From the NCBI GenBank assembly GCA_943369755.1, contig CALROG020000009.1, positions 45,470-109,469 of the forward strand: a stretch of 64,000 nt of DNA, in the 5' to 3' direction. Below are positions 24,418 through 32,890 of the stretch, one piece after another. A program made the position numbers and the translations under genes. The DNA comes from CALROG01 sp943369755 (lineage in GTDB: Bacteria > Pseudomonadota > Gammaproteobacteria > Burkholderiales > Burkholderiaceae_C). Below the pieces are notes generated by a model. The model was not told where the DNA came from. It did not search any database and worked only from the letters and a program-made list of their open reading frames with translations. Numbering within the stretch: the stretch's first letter is position 1; each line of letters starts with the position of its first letter.

Positions 24418-25305
24418 ATGTCCCTGATGCCCCTGGAAACCACCCTCTACGCCGTGCAGGACGGCATCGCCACGATCACGCTGAACCGCCCGGACAAGCT
24501 CAACGCCTATAACGTGCGCATGCACGATGAGCTGGAGGCGCTGTTCGACGAAACCGACCGCGACGATGCGGTGCGCGTCGTCATCGTCACGGGGGCAGGG
24601 CGGGCCTTTTGCGCCGGGGCTGATCTGTCCAGCGGCGGCAACACCTTCGACCGCAACGCCACGCAGGGCGACCCGGTGCGTGAGCGGCTGCGGGTGGGCG
24701 ATGTCTACCGCGACGGCGGCGGCACCAACACCCTGCGCATCTTCAAGAGCTTGAAGCCGGTGATCGCCGCGGTGAACGGCCCGGCCGTGGGCATCGGTGC
24801 CACCATGCAACTACCCATGGACTTCCGCATGGCCTCGACCGAGGCGAAGTTCGGCTTCGTCTTTGTACGCCGGGGCATCACGCCCGAGGCGGCTTCGTCG
24901 TGGTTTTTACCCCGGCTGGTCGGCATGCAGAACGCGCTGGAGTGGTGCACCACCGGCCGGGTGTTCGGCGCGCAAGAGGCGCTGGAGCGCGGCCTGGTCC
25001 GCTCGATCCACGCCCCGGCAGAGCTTCTGAGCGCAGCCCTCGCGCTGGCGCGCGAGATCGCAGACAACGCCGCGCCCGTGTCGGTGGCCATGACGCGGCA
25101 GATGCTGTGGCGCCTGTCGGCTGCCGAGCACCCGATGCAGGCCCACCGCATCGACAGCCGCGCCATCCAGTCGCGCGGGCAGTCGGCCGATGTGCGCGAA
25201 GGCGTGGCTGCCTTTCTGCAGAAGCGGCCTGCGGTGTTCCCGGACAAGGTGTCTAGCGACATGCCGGAGTTTTACCCCTGGTGGGAAGAGCCGGAGTTTC
25301 GGTGA
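24418..25305 (+). CDS. Enoyl-CoA hydratase/isomerase family protein
   Basis: This 295-residue crotonase-fold enzyme acts on acyl-CoA thioesters. The CoA-binding/oxyanion motif AGRAFCAGADLS and the second oxyanion segment AVNGPAVGIGATMQL are present. The region FVRRGITPEAASSWFLPRLVG supplies a glutamate where hydratases have a catalytic acid. GGAGGGG precedes the ATG at 24418 well. The gene follows the lipoprotein hydrolase by 76 bases. No other beta-oxidation gene is next to it, so the pathway is open. Confidence 0.88.
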   Translation: MSLMPLETTLYAVQDGIATITLNRPDKLNAYNVRMHDELEALFDETDRDDAVRVVIVTGAGRAFCAGADLSSGGNTFDRNATQGDPVRERLRVGDVYRDGGGTNTLRIFKSLKPVIAAVNGPAVGIGATMQLPMDFRMASTEAKFGFVFVRRGITPEAASSWFLPRLVGMQNALEWCTTGRVFGAQEALERGLVRSIHAPAELLSAALALAREIADNAAPVSVAMTRQMLWRLSAAEHPMQAHRIDSRAIQSRGQSADVREGVAAFLQKRPAVFPDKVSSDMPEFYPWWEEPEFR

Positions 25306-25385
25306 CGCGTCGTTGCAGAACCGACCCAAGAAGTGGCACTTGATGTAGACAGGGAATTGGCCTGCCGCCATCGGACAAGGCAAAC

Positions 25386-26003
25386 TCAGGCAATCGCCTG
25401 TAGCCCACGGATTACAGCGGGCCGAGCTGCCATGCGGTTTACCCATGCCAGCACCGCAGGGTAGTCGTCGAGCTGCACGCCGGCATAGTGCGGCGCGCGC
25501 AGCCAGCCGAAGTTCATGATGTCGGCTACTGAGCAGCTCTTGCCAGCCAGCCAGGGTGATACCTGTAGGCGTGCTTCGAGCACGGCGGTCAGGCGATTCG
25601 ATTCCGCTTGGTAGCGCGTGATGGCCAGTGGCATCGGCTCGCTGTGTCGCATAAACCAGCCCGCCTGCCCAAACATTGGCCCGACACCGCCAACCTGAAA
25701 GAACGTGTATTCCAAGGCGCGGATGCGTTCGACGGCGTTGTCCGGCATCAGCCCCGGATACTTCTCTGCCAGGTACCACAGGATAGCCCCAGACTCAAAA
25801 ACACTCAGTGGTGCACCGCTTGGCCCGTCGGTGTCCACAATGGCCGGGATTCGACCATTCGGATTCAGAAGAAGGAAGTCTGGGCGCTTCTGATCCTGCG
25901 CGCTCAGGTCAAGACGCAGCACGCGGTAGGGTACGCCAAGTTCTTCCAGCGCGATAGGAACTTTCACGCCGTTAGGCGTGTTGGCCGTGTAGACGTCGAT
26001 CAT
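25386..26003 (-). CDS. Glutathione S-transferase (YfcG-like)
   Basis: The 205-residue protein has the N-terminal thioredoxin-like GST domain (MIDVYTANTPNGVKVPIALE, with NPNGRIPAIVD as the cis-proline loop) and an all-helical C-terminal domain. TxNxxK spacing at the N terminus resembles the YfcG/Ure2-like group, which reduces disulfides with glutathione. Glutathione synthesis genes are in the same window. It lies just downstream of the flavoprotein disulfide reductase on the same strand. Confidence 0.88.
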   Translation of the reverse strand: MIDVYTANTPNGVKVPIALEELGVPYRVLRLDLSAQDQKRPDFLLLNPNGRIPAIVDTDGPSGAPLSVFESGAILWYLAEKYPGLMPDNAVERIRALEYTFFQVGGVGPMFGQAGWFMRHSEPMPLAITRYQAESNRLTAVLEARLQVSPWLAGKSCSVADIMNFGWLRAPHYAGVQLDDYPAVLAWVNRMAARPAVIRGLQAIA

Positions 26004-26039
26004 TGGTGTACCTTTATCAAGTGGATTGAGATGGATTAC

Positions 26040-27488
26040 TCAGGCGCCGGGGCCGCAGTCCAGGCAGCGCTCCACCGGCGGTGGCCCCATGTGCAGCGCG
26101 CGCTGTAGCAGGCGCAGTGCTGTGCGCAGGCCTTCTTCGACCACCGGGTGGTAGAACGGGCTGTCGAGCATCTGCTGCACGGTGTCGCCGCGCTGCACGG
26201 ACCAAGCCAACAAGTGGCCGATGTGTTCGGCCGCCGGGCCCAGCATCTCGGCGCCCAGAAAGCGGCCGGTGCCGAGTTCTCCATAGACGTGCAAGGCACC
26301 AAGGTTACGGCCCATCACACGACTGCGCCCCTGGTCATCGAACGACACGCGGCCGGTCTCAAAAGCAATGCCGGCCGCACGCAACTCGGCATGACTGGCA
26401 CCAGCCAGCGCGATCTGCGGTTCGCTAAACACCACCGCCAGCGGCGTGCGGCGCGGTCGCATACGCACATCAGGGAAACGGCCGGCATTGCCACCGGCGA
26501 TGCGACCTTCGTCGGCCGCTTCGTGCAACAACGGTCGGTCTTCGCTGACGTCGCCGGCGATGAAAATGGGGCGGTCGGCCACCTGGGCGGTGCGCCGGTC
26601 GTGCACCGGAATGCCCTTCGCGTCCAGTGGCAGCGTGGTGTTTTCCAGGCCGAGTTGATCGACGTTGGGTCGCCGCCCGGTGGCCGCCAACAACCAGTCA
26701 AAGTGTTCTTCGTGCACACTGCCGTCACGGCCCGTGGCACGCACGATGACGCTGTCGCCATCGCGGCGTGGCTCGATTTGCGCAAGGTCCACGCTAAGGG
26801 GTAGCTCGGCACCAAACACCTGGCGAGCCAGCGCCTGCAATTGCGGGTCGGAGAGCGGGCCAACTCGGTCGCTGCGCCCGTAGAGCCGCACCCGCACACC
26901 CAGGCGGTGCAAGGCCTGCGCCAGTTCCAGGCCAATGACGCCCGCGCCAACCACGGCCACGGAGCGCGGCAGATCGGTCCAGTCAAAGACGTCGTCGTTA
27001 ACAATTAGCCGGTCGCCCAAGACAAGCCGCCAAGCCTCGGGCATCGCAGGGCGCGAGCCTGTGGCTATGACAATGCGCTGCGCCCGCACCTGCGTGGCGC
27101 CCACTTGCAGCGTGTGATCGTCCACAAAGCGGGCATGACCCACCAACTTGTGCTCAGCCGGCCAGTGCTGCACGGCGTCAACGACAAAGCCAACAAAGCG
27201 GTCACGCTCGCTGCGCACGCGCGCCATGACGGCACGGCCATCAATCTTTGTTGGCCCAGCAGTCACGCCGAAGCGCGATGCACCGGTCACCGCCTGTGCC
27301 GCATCGGCGGCGGCAATCAGGAGCTTGCTGGGCATGCAGCCCACGCGCGCGCAGGTAGTGCCGTAGAGACCACTTTCGATCAAGAGCACGCGCGACGTGT
27401 GCTCCAGCGCTGCGCGGTAGGCCGACATGCCGGCAGTCCCGGAGCCGATGATGGCGACCTCGGTGTCGATGACAGTATTCGGGTTCAT
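26040..27488 (-). CDS. Lpd-like pyridine nucleotide-disulfide oxidoreductase
   Basis: The 482-residue flavoprotein has the FAD-binding motif (EVAIIGSGTAGMSA), the redox-active cysteines in TTCARVGCMPSKLL, an NAD(P) motif (VAVVGAGVIGLELA) and the C-terminal dimerisation domain ending near the active-site HP (FYHPVVEEG). It is of the dihydrolipoamide dehydrogenase/mercuric reductase family, but no 2-oxoacid dehydrogenase genes are near, so it may serve another disulfide. AGGAGC precedes the ATG. Confidence 0.88.
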   Translation of the reverse strand: MNPNTVIDTEVAIIGSGTAGMSAYRAALEHTSRVLLIESGLYGTTCARVGCMPSKLLIAAADAAQAVTGASRFGVTAGPTKIDGRAVMARVRSERDRFVGFVVDAVQHWPAEHKLVGHARFVDDHTLQVGATQVRAQRIVIATGSRPAMPEAWRLVLGDRLIVNDDVFDWTDLPRSVAVVGAGVIGLELAQALHRLGVRVRLYGRSDRVGPLSDPQLQALARQVFGAELPLSVDLAQIEPRRDGDSVIVRATGRDGSVHEEHFDWLLAATGRRPNVDQLGLENTTLPLDAKGIPVHDRRTAQVADRPIFIAGDVSEDRPLLHEAADEGRIAGGNAGRFPDVRMRPRRTPLAVVFSEPQIALAGASHAELRAAGIAFETGRVSFDDQGRSRVMGRNLGALHVYGELGTGRFLGAEMLGPAAEHIGHLLAWSVQRGDTVQQMLDSPFYHPVVEEGLRTALRLLQRALHMGPPPVERCLDCGPGA

Positions 27489-27748
27489 AAGGTGCTCCTG
27501 CGGGTTTGTAAGTCGAGTTCGTGCGCCCACTTGCGTTCGCGGAAAGCTTGCACTTGCGCGCGCCCAACGGGGAACTCGGCACGGTTAGGCCAGATCGCGT
27601 CCACCGTGTAGGCCAGTGCAACACGCTGTGGTTCGGTGTTTAGATGTCGGCGCATGAGCTGAAGGGCTTGCATAACGTCTCGGCCAAGCCAAGCAGTGTC
27701 TTCGCCTAGGCCATGAGGTATTTCGGAATTGAAAGGCGATGGCAGCAT
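27485..27748 (-). pseudogene. Truncated DUF1348 (SnoaL-like) gene
   Basis: An 87-residue frame contains the DUF1348 landmarks ERVALAYT-like (QRVALAYTVDAIWPNRAEF) and FRERKWAHELD, then leaves the family after LDLQTRRSTL and stops inside the start codon region of the Lpd-like gene. Family members are about 150 residues, so the C-terminal half is missing. The 3' part was apparently lost when the Lpd-like gene was joined here. Confidence 0.62.
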
Positions 27749-27757
27749 GGTTTGGCC

Positions 27758-29821
27758 TTAAAGATCCAGCTCGATGCCTTTGTCGCTGCCGGCTGCGGGT
27801 ACAGCGCAGCACAACAGCACCTCGCCGTCTGCCGGTCGCCACGCCGTGGGCTCGGCATAGGTCACTCGGCCGGCCGTCATTCGTGTGGCGCAGGATCCGC
27901 AATGCCCCGCGCGGCAAGAGAACGGCGGGTTCAGCCCTTTGCCTTCCGCAAACTCCAGCAGGGTGCCGCGATCTGGGGTCCACTCGGCCGCGTCGCCCGA
28001 GCGCGTGAAGCTCACCGTGGCCTGCTTGGCCGCCGGGATCGACGGTGGCGGCGATGCCGTGGCGCTGTCAAAGCGGCGCTTGAGCGATGACGGCCCGAAG
28101 GCCTCGGCCTGTATGCGTTCGTCACGCACGCCCAGATCGCGAAGGCCGTCGTATAGCGCTTGCATAAATCCCGGCGGGCCGCAGAGGAAGAATTCGTGGT
28201 CATCAAACGGCAGCAGGGTCTTCAGCAGGTCGATCGTCAACGGGCCCTTGAGTGCGCCCTCGGGTGCACCGTCGCCGCTGTCCAGCACCACGTGCAGCTT
28301 CATCGCGCCTTTGGCGCGCTGCACCAGTGCCTGGAGTTCGTCGCCAAAGGCTCGAAGCGCCGCATCACGCGCCACCTGGATCACGTGCAGTGGCCGCGTG
28401 CGCCGGTTACGGAAACCTTCGGTGACCAGATGGCGTGCAAACGCCACTATCGGTGTGATACCCACGCCGGCGCCAATCAGCACCGCCGGTCGCCGCAACG
28501 CAGCGTCGATAGTGAAGTGGCCGCGCGGGCCTAGTGCCTCGATCACGTCGCCTTCGCCCACGTGGTCGTGCAGGTGGCTGGAGGCCACACCCTCGCGCTT
28601 AACGCTCAGGCGAAGGCCTTCGTCACTGGGTGTCTGCGAAATCGTGTACGTGCGGTGAAGTTCTTCGCCTGCGATGGTTTTCAGGCGGATGGGCAAGTGT
28701 TGCCCGGCCAGGAACGGCGGCACTGCACGTCCGTCTGCCGGCGCGAGGTAGAAGGAGCGAATGACGCTGCTCTCGTCCACGATGCGGTTCACGCGGTAAG
28801 GTCGCCAGGTCTGGGCCAGGCGCTGCACCTCGCGCTTGGCATCGGCCTCGGCCCAGGTTCCGGTGATGGACGAGTTGGGCGATAGCTCGCGAAAGGCCCA
28901 ACGCAACGGTAAAGCCTCTCGCAGACGCCAGCCGGCTTCAATGCGGAATCGCCAGGCACGTTCAGCGCCGTCAAAGGCTTTGAGCTCGTCACCGCCCCAT
29001 ACCACCTCGGCAGTGCCGGTCAGCGTGAGCAGGTCGCCGGTTTCGAAATCGACGAACAGCACGCCGGCTCGCGGGTTGAGCTGCAGATTGCCCAAGGTCA
29101 TGAAGAAAAAGTTGCCGGTGAAGTCGGGCACGAGGAAGGTGCGCTCGTCCTCGATCTTGACAAAGCCGGGTCTGCCACCACGGTGCGAGACGTCGGCGCC
29201 TCGACCGCTCTTCACATCGGCGTCGCCGACTGCGGGGGCCTGCGTGGCGATGAACAACGTGTCCGAACGCTCGATGAAGGCCCGCGCATCAGCATCCAGC
29301 CGGCTCAGCGGCTCTGTGGAGCGTGGAGTCAAGTCAGAGGCTTCGCGGACCCACTGAATCTCGCGGCCCTGAATGTACTGTGGGCAATTGCCAACCGATT
29401 GGTCAACCTCGACGCTGAAGCCGTGGTCATCGCCCGCCACGACATGGCCATTTACACGGTTGCGTCGGCGGGTGTGCAGCTCAATGCCCAGGAAGCCAAG
29501 CTGCGCGCCAATTGTCAACCCTTCAGCGAGCGGGTCGCCCGGAATGGGGCGTATCTTGAAGTTCAAACGCTTCGCATCCGGGGCATGGATAAAACCGGGC
29601 CTACCCACGAGCATGGAGGCCCAGGGTCTACCGGTCGCATCCACCGAACCAGCCAGCATGAATGGCAGTTGCTCAAAGAAGCGCTGATGCTGCTCTGGCA
29701 TGGATGTGCGGATGACGCGCTGCCCAATGTCGACCATGCGCTCGCGGATGCCCAGCCGTTCGTGAACGGCCTGCTCGCCAGCATGAAAGGGATTGTCGTT
29801 ACGTGAGGTCGCGGGGTGCAT
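27758..29821 (-). CDS. PNPOx-like/ferredoxin reductase/2Fe-2S fusion flavoprotein
   Basis: The 687-residue protein combines two pyridoxamine-phosphate-oxidase-like split-barrel halves (about residues 45-320, e.g. DATGRPWASMLVGRPGF and GNLQLNPRAGVLFVDFETGD), a ferredoxin-NADP reductase module (about 350-580, HRTYTISQTP for FAD and GAGVGITPIVAFA for NAD(P)H) and a C-terminal plant-type 2Fe-2S domain (CRAGHCGSC and a distal CC). It probably moves electrons from NAD(P)H through flavin to an unknown acceptor. It lies between two GST genes in the same orientation. Confidence 0.88.
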   Translation of the reverse strand: MHPATSRNDNPFHAGEQAVHERLGIRERMVDIGQRVIRTSMPEQHQRFFEQLPFMLAGSVDATGRPWASMLVGRPGFIHAPDAKRLNFKIRPIPGDPLAEGLTIGAQLGFLGIELHTRRRNRVNGHVVAGDDHGFSVEVDQSVGNCPQYIQGREIQWVREASDLTPRSTEPLSRLDADARAFIERSDTLFIATQAPAVGDADVKSGRGADVSHRGGRPGFVKIEDERTFLVPDFTGNFFFMTLGNLQLNPRAGVLFVDFETGDLLTLTGTAEVVWGGDELKAFDGAERAWRFRIEAGWRLREALPLRWAFRELSPNSSITGTWAEADAKREVQRLAQTWRPYRVNRIVDESSVIRSFYLAPADGRAVPPFLAGQHLPIRLKTIAGEELHRTYTISQTPSDEGLRLSVKREGVASSHLHDHVGEGDVIEALGPRGHFTIDAALRRPAVLIGAGVGITPIVAFARHLVTEGFRNRRTRPLHVIQVARDAALRAFGDELQALVQRAKGAMKLHVVLDSGDGAPEGALKGPLTIDLLKTLLPFDDHEFFLCGPPGFMQALYDGLRDLGVRDERIQAEAFGPSSLKRRFDSATASPPPSIPAAKQATVSFTRSGDAAEWTPDRGTLLEFAEGKGLNPPFSCRAGHCGSCATRMTAGRVTYAEPTAWRPADGEVLLCCAVPAAGSDKGIELDL

Positions 29822-29852
29822 GGTCGGCTCCGATGGGGGTGACGGCGGGCGC

Positions 29853-30473
29853 TCAGGCGGCCATGCCGACGGCTGTCTTCTGGAATGGCACGAATCCCGG
29901 CAAGGCCTCTACGCGTGCCAGCCAGGCACGTACGTTGGGGTAAGCCGAAAGGTCCACGTTGCCTTCCGGAGCAGCTGAGACATAGCTGTATCCAGCAATG
30001 TCGGCCAGCGTGGCGCCGTTGCCCACCAAGAAGTGGCGCGTTGCCAGCTGCGCATCCATCACCTTGAGCAGGCCATGTGCCCGGCCGATCACGTCTTCCG
30101 GGTTGTACTTGGCACCGAACACGGTGATCAGGCGGGCCGCTGCAGGGCCAAAGGCAATCTGGCCAGCGGCCACCGACAACCAGGCCTGCACATCGGCCTG
30201 GCCTTTGGGGTCACGTGGCAGCCAATGGCGGTCAGCGTCGTACTTTGTGGCCAGGTAGACGAGGATGGCGTTGGAGTCGAACAGCGTGGTGCCGTTGTCG
30301 TTGAGTACCGGTACCTGACCGAAGGGGCTGAGTTTGATGAACTCGGGCGCCTTGTGTGCACCCTTCATCAGGTCGACTTCGACCAATTCGTGCGGAACAC
30401 CCAGGAGTGACAGAGCGAGCTGCGCGCGGTGTGAATGGCCGGACAGCGGATGGCAATGGAGCTTGATGGACAC
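29853..30473 (-). CDS. Glutathione S-transferase
   Basis: The 206-residue GST has an N-terminal thioredoxin-like domain (SIKLHCHPLSGHSHRAQLAL, then FGQVPVLNDNGTTLFDSNAI) and a helical C-terminal domain. A GTG at 30473 with AAGGAA upstream fits the usual family N terminus; a longer form from 30551 is possible. It is the first gene leaving the divergent promoter region shared with the LysR gene and may be its target, together with the fusion flavoprotein and Lpd-like genes downstream. Confidence 0.87.
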   Translation of the reverse strand: MSIKLHCHPLSGHSHRAQLALSLLGVPHELVEVDLMKGAHKAPEFIKLSPFGQVPVLNDNGTTLFDSNAILVYLATKYDADRHWLPRDPKGQADVQAWLSVAAGQIAFGPAAARLITVFGAKYNPEDVIGRAHGLLKVMDAQLATRHFLVGNGATLADIAGYSYVSAAPEGNVDLSAYPNVRAWLARVEALPGFVPFQKTAVGMAA

Positions 30474-30513
30474 AGTGATTTCCTTCAGTGATTTCGGTGG
30501 TTTGGAACTTGTC

Positions 30514-30533
30514 TTCGCTGTGTTTTCAGCGAA
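30514..30533. promoter_or_regulatory. Inverted repeat in GST/LysR intergenic region
   Basis: TTCGCTG-TGTTTT-CAGCGAA is a perfect 7-bp inverted repeat upstream of the GST gene. It could be a regulator site or an mRNA leader hairpin. Confidence 0.4.
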
Positions 30534-30548
30534 TGGATGAACTCTATT

Positions 30549-30572
30549 CAATTCACAAAATAATCAGAATTG
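30549..30572. promoter_or_regulatory. Candidate LysR operator
   Basis: CAATTC-N12-GAATTG is a perfect 6-bp inverted repeat in an AT-rich stretch 40 bases before the LysR gene, a usual position for a LysR-type binding site that controls the divergent gene. Confidence 0.45.
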
Positions 30573-30611
30573 CCAATAGAATCAATTCACTATTCCACTT
30601 ATCGGAACACT

Positions 30612-31511
30612 ATGGACAGATTTCACCTGATCAATGTATTTGTCGCGGTGGTCGATGCCAACGGGCTCGCGGGGGCGGCGCGCAAGTTAAACATGTCACC
30701 GCCTGCGGTGACCCGAGCGATCAACGAGCTGGAAAGCCATTTGGGACTTCGGCTTTTGACACGCACCACTCGCAGCGTTCGGGTCACAGACGCGGGGGGG
30801 CGCTACGTGCAGGATTGCAAACGCATCCTGGGCGAAATGGTGGAAGCTGATGAGTCCGTCCGTGGCATGCACTCATCGCCGAAGGGGCGGATCACCATTA
30901 CAGCGCCGGTGCTATTTGGCGGGATGTATGTCACACCCATCGTCTCGGAATACTTGACTCGATATCCCGAGGTAAGTGCATCCTGTCTATTTCTGGACAG
31001 GGTTGTCAATCTGCTGGATGAAGGTGTCGATGTCGCGGTACGCATTGGTGAACTGCCAGACTCAAGCATGCAAGCCATACGTGTGGGGGAAGTAAAAAGA
31101 GTAGTCTGCGGCGCACCTGAATATCTTGCCAAACATGGCACTCCAACTTCTCCGGATGAGCTCCGCGCGCACACCTTTGTTTGGGCCAGCAGCGTGACGC
31201 CTAACCCGGAGTTGAAGCTGGTAGACAAAGGTCAATCAGTCAGCATTCGACTTCAGCCCCGAATGATTACAACAACCAATGATTCTGCAGTTACTGCTGC
31301 AGTCGGTGGGTTTGGGTTGACCCGCTTGCTTTCGTACCAAGTGGCGGAGCACTTGCGTACTGGAAAACTGAAGAGGGTTTTGCCAGACTTTGAACCCAAT
31401 GCCTTGCCGGTGCATGTCGTTCACAGGGAAGGGCGACGAGCGCCGCAGAGGGTCCGCGCTTTCTTGGATTTGGCAATCGACCGGTTAAGGCAGGACGCTA
31501 CGCTGAACTAG
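30612..31511 (+). CDS. LysR family transcriptional regulator
   Basis: The 299-residue regulator has an N-terminal winged helix (FVAVVDANGLAGAARKLNMSPPAVTRAINELESHLG) and a periplasmic-binding-like effector domain with LFGGMYVTPIVSEYL. It is divergent from the GST-led gene group, which it probably controls. Base composition is more AT-rich than in the neighbouring core genes. The effector is unknown. Confidence 0.9.
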   Translation: MDRFHLINVFVAVVDANGLAGAARKLNMSPPAVTRAINELESHLGLRLLTRTTRSVRVTDAGGRYVQDCKRILGEMVEADESVRGMHSSPKGRITITAPVLFGGMYVTPIVSEYLTRYPEVSASCLFLDRVVNLLDEGVDVAVRIGELPDSSMQAIRVGEVKRVVCGAPEYLAKHGTPTSPDELRAHTFVWASSVTPNPELKLVDKGQSVSIRLQPRMITTTNDSAVTAAVGGFGLTRLLSYQVAEHLRTGKLKRVLPDFEPNALPVHVVHREGRRAPQRVRAFLDLAIDRLRQDATLN

Positions 31512-31520
31512 TTTGAGTTT

Positions 31521-31731
31521 GTATACGCGAACCAGCAAAGTGGCCCATAGGCGCCGTTCTCACGTGTGAATTCAAGCCAAACAGGCCTCCAGCCCGCACG
31601 GATGCTGCGCGAACCACTATCAAATAGATAGCAACTTGCGCCCAGGCGTCAGGCCGCCCCTGCCTTCACCCGCAACCGCCAGGCATGCAGCAGCGGCTTG
31701 GTATACCAGCTGGGTTGCACCCGCCCCTTGA
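31521..31731 (+). repeat. Composite repeat copy A: interspersed repeat plus glcB 3' end
   Basis: This stretch holds a GTGGCCCATAGG-type lead, the repeat blocks AATTCAAGCCAAACAGGCC, CAGCCCGCACGGATGCTGCG and CCACTATCAAATAGATAGC, and then about 70 bases matching the 3' end of glcB (GCCAGGCATGCAGCAGCGGC onward), broken off after CCCCTTGA. It fills most of the gap between LysR and the SDR gene. No coding sequence was seen here. Confidence 0.8.
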
Positions 31732-31822
31732 TTGCATGACATTTGAAGTGATACTTGAACACTATCTACCGAAAAAAATCGTCTGAAGATCACGCTCTAA
31801 GCAATATTTAGATGAAGTGAGC

Positions 31823-32620
31823 ATGGAAAATTTGTCAACTGCACAACCGGTCGCCATCGTCACAGGCGCAGCACGCGGCATTGGCCTGGCCTGCGCACAA
31901 TGGTTTTTGGCGCATGGCTACCGCGTGGTGCTGCTGGATATTGACAATGCGGAGCTGAAAAAGGCCAGCGCCGCGTTGGGCGACCCTGCACGCTGGCTGG
32001 CTCTGCATTGCGACGTGGCCAGCCCGGCGCAAGTCAAAGCCGCGGTCGACAAGACAAGCAGCACCTTTGGCCGCATCGATGCGCTTGTCAATAACGCTGG
32101 CATCGCGGTTTTCAAGCCGCTGCTGGACCACACCTTTGAAGAATGGCGGGAGGTCATGTCGGTCAATCTGGATGGGGCGTTTTTATGCACGCAGGCCTGC
32201 GCGCCCGTGATGCTGAAAAACGTCAAAACTGCTGGCGGCTGTGGTGTGGTGGTCAACATCGCGTCCATCTCGGGCCGGCGTGCCAGCGCGCTGCGCGTGG
32301 CGTACGGCACCAGCAAGGCCGCCATCATTCATTTGACCAAGCAGCAAGCCGTTGAGCTGGGCAACATGGGCATTCGTGTGAATGCAATCGCACCCGGCCC
32401 GGTCGATACCGAGATGGCCAAGAAGGTACATAGCGCAGCGATTCGTGCGGACTACGCCAACGCGATTCCTTTGACACGCTACGGCACACCTGAAGAAATT
32501 GCTGAAGGGGTAGGCTTCTTGTGCAGCCCTGCGGCCAGCTATATCAATGGCCAGACGCTGGCGGTCGATGGCGGCTTCGATGCAGCGGGCATTGGTCTGC
32601 CATCGCTGCGTCAGGAATAG
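31823..32620 (+). CDS. Short-chain dehydrogenase/reductase
   Basis: The 265-residue SDR has the cofactor loop TGAARGIG, the NNAG motif, the catalytic serine in NIASISGRR and the YxxxK pair in YGTSKAA. The end carries SPAASYINGQTLAVDGGF, typical of classical SDRs. GTG at 31817 is an alternative start. The gene stands alone between two copies of the glcB-tail repeat and has no operon partner. The substrate is unknown. Confidence 0.9.
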   Translation: MENLSTAQPVAIVTGAARGIGLACAQWFLAHGYRVVLLDIDNAELKKASAALGDPARWLALHCDVASPAQVKAAVDKTSSTFGRIDALVNNAGIAVFKPLLDHTFEEWREVMSVNLDGAFLCTQACAPVMLKNVKTAGGCGVVVNIASISGRRASALRVAYGTSKAAIIHLTKQQAVELGNMGIRVNAIAPGPVDTEMAKKVHSAAIRADYANAIPLTRYGTPEEIAEGVGFLCSPAASYINGQTLAVDGGFDAAGIGLPSLRQE

Positions 32621-32630
32621 GCTCTATAAA

Positions 32631-32881
32631 CCTGAATTCAAGCCAAACAGGCCGCCAGCCCGCACAGATGCTGCGCGAGCCACTATCAAATAGATAGCGG
32701 CTTGCGCCGTGGCGTCAAGCCCCCCCCCCGCCTTTACCCGCAACCGCCAGGCACGCAGCGGTCAGTTAGCCATGTGCTGGTTGCTGATGCGCAGGGCGGC
32801 GAGGTCTTCCTTCAGGCCCACGTTGTGGATGTCGGGCACCTTGCTGCCGCCAATGCCCTGGTCGATCCAGCGCGCCACTAC
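32631..32881 (+). repeat. Composite repeat copy B: interspersed repeat plus deleted glcB 3' end
   Basis: The repeat blocks (AATTCAAGCCAAACAGGCC, GCGAGCCACTATCAAATAGA) are followed by a run of ten C (32720-32729), then glcB 3'-end sequence. An internal 192-bp stretch of glcB is missing: the sequence jumps from GCCAGGCACGCAG to CAGTTAGCCATGTGCTGG. glcB similarity continues to CAGCGCGCCACTAC, 10 bases before narX. Copy C has the same deletion. Confidence 0.85.
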
Positions 32882-32890
32882 ACTAGCCCT

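Noticed and set aside
32702..32890. In-frame N-terminal extension of narX
   Set aside because: It is encoded by repeat and glcB-derived DNA; the ATG at 32891 gives the normal NarX N terminus with its membrane segment.
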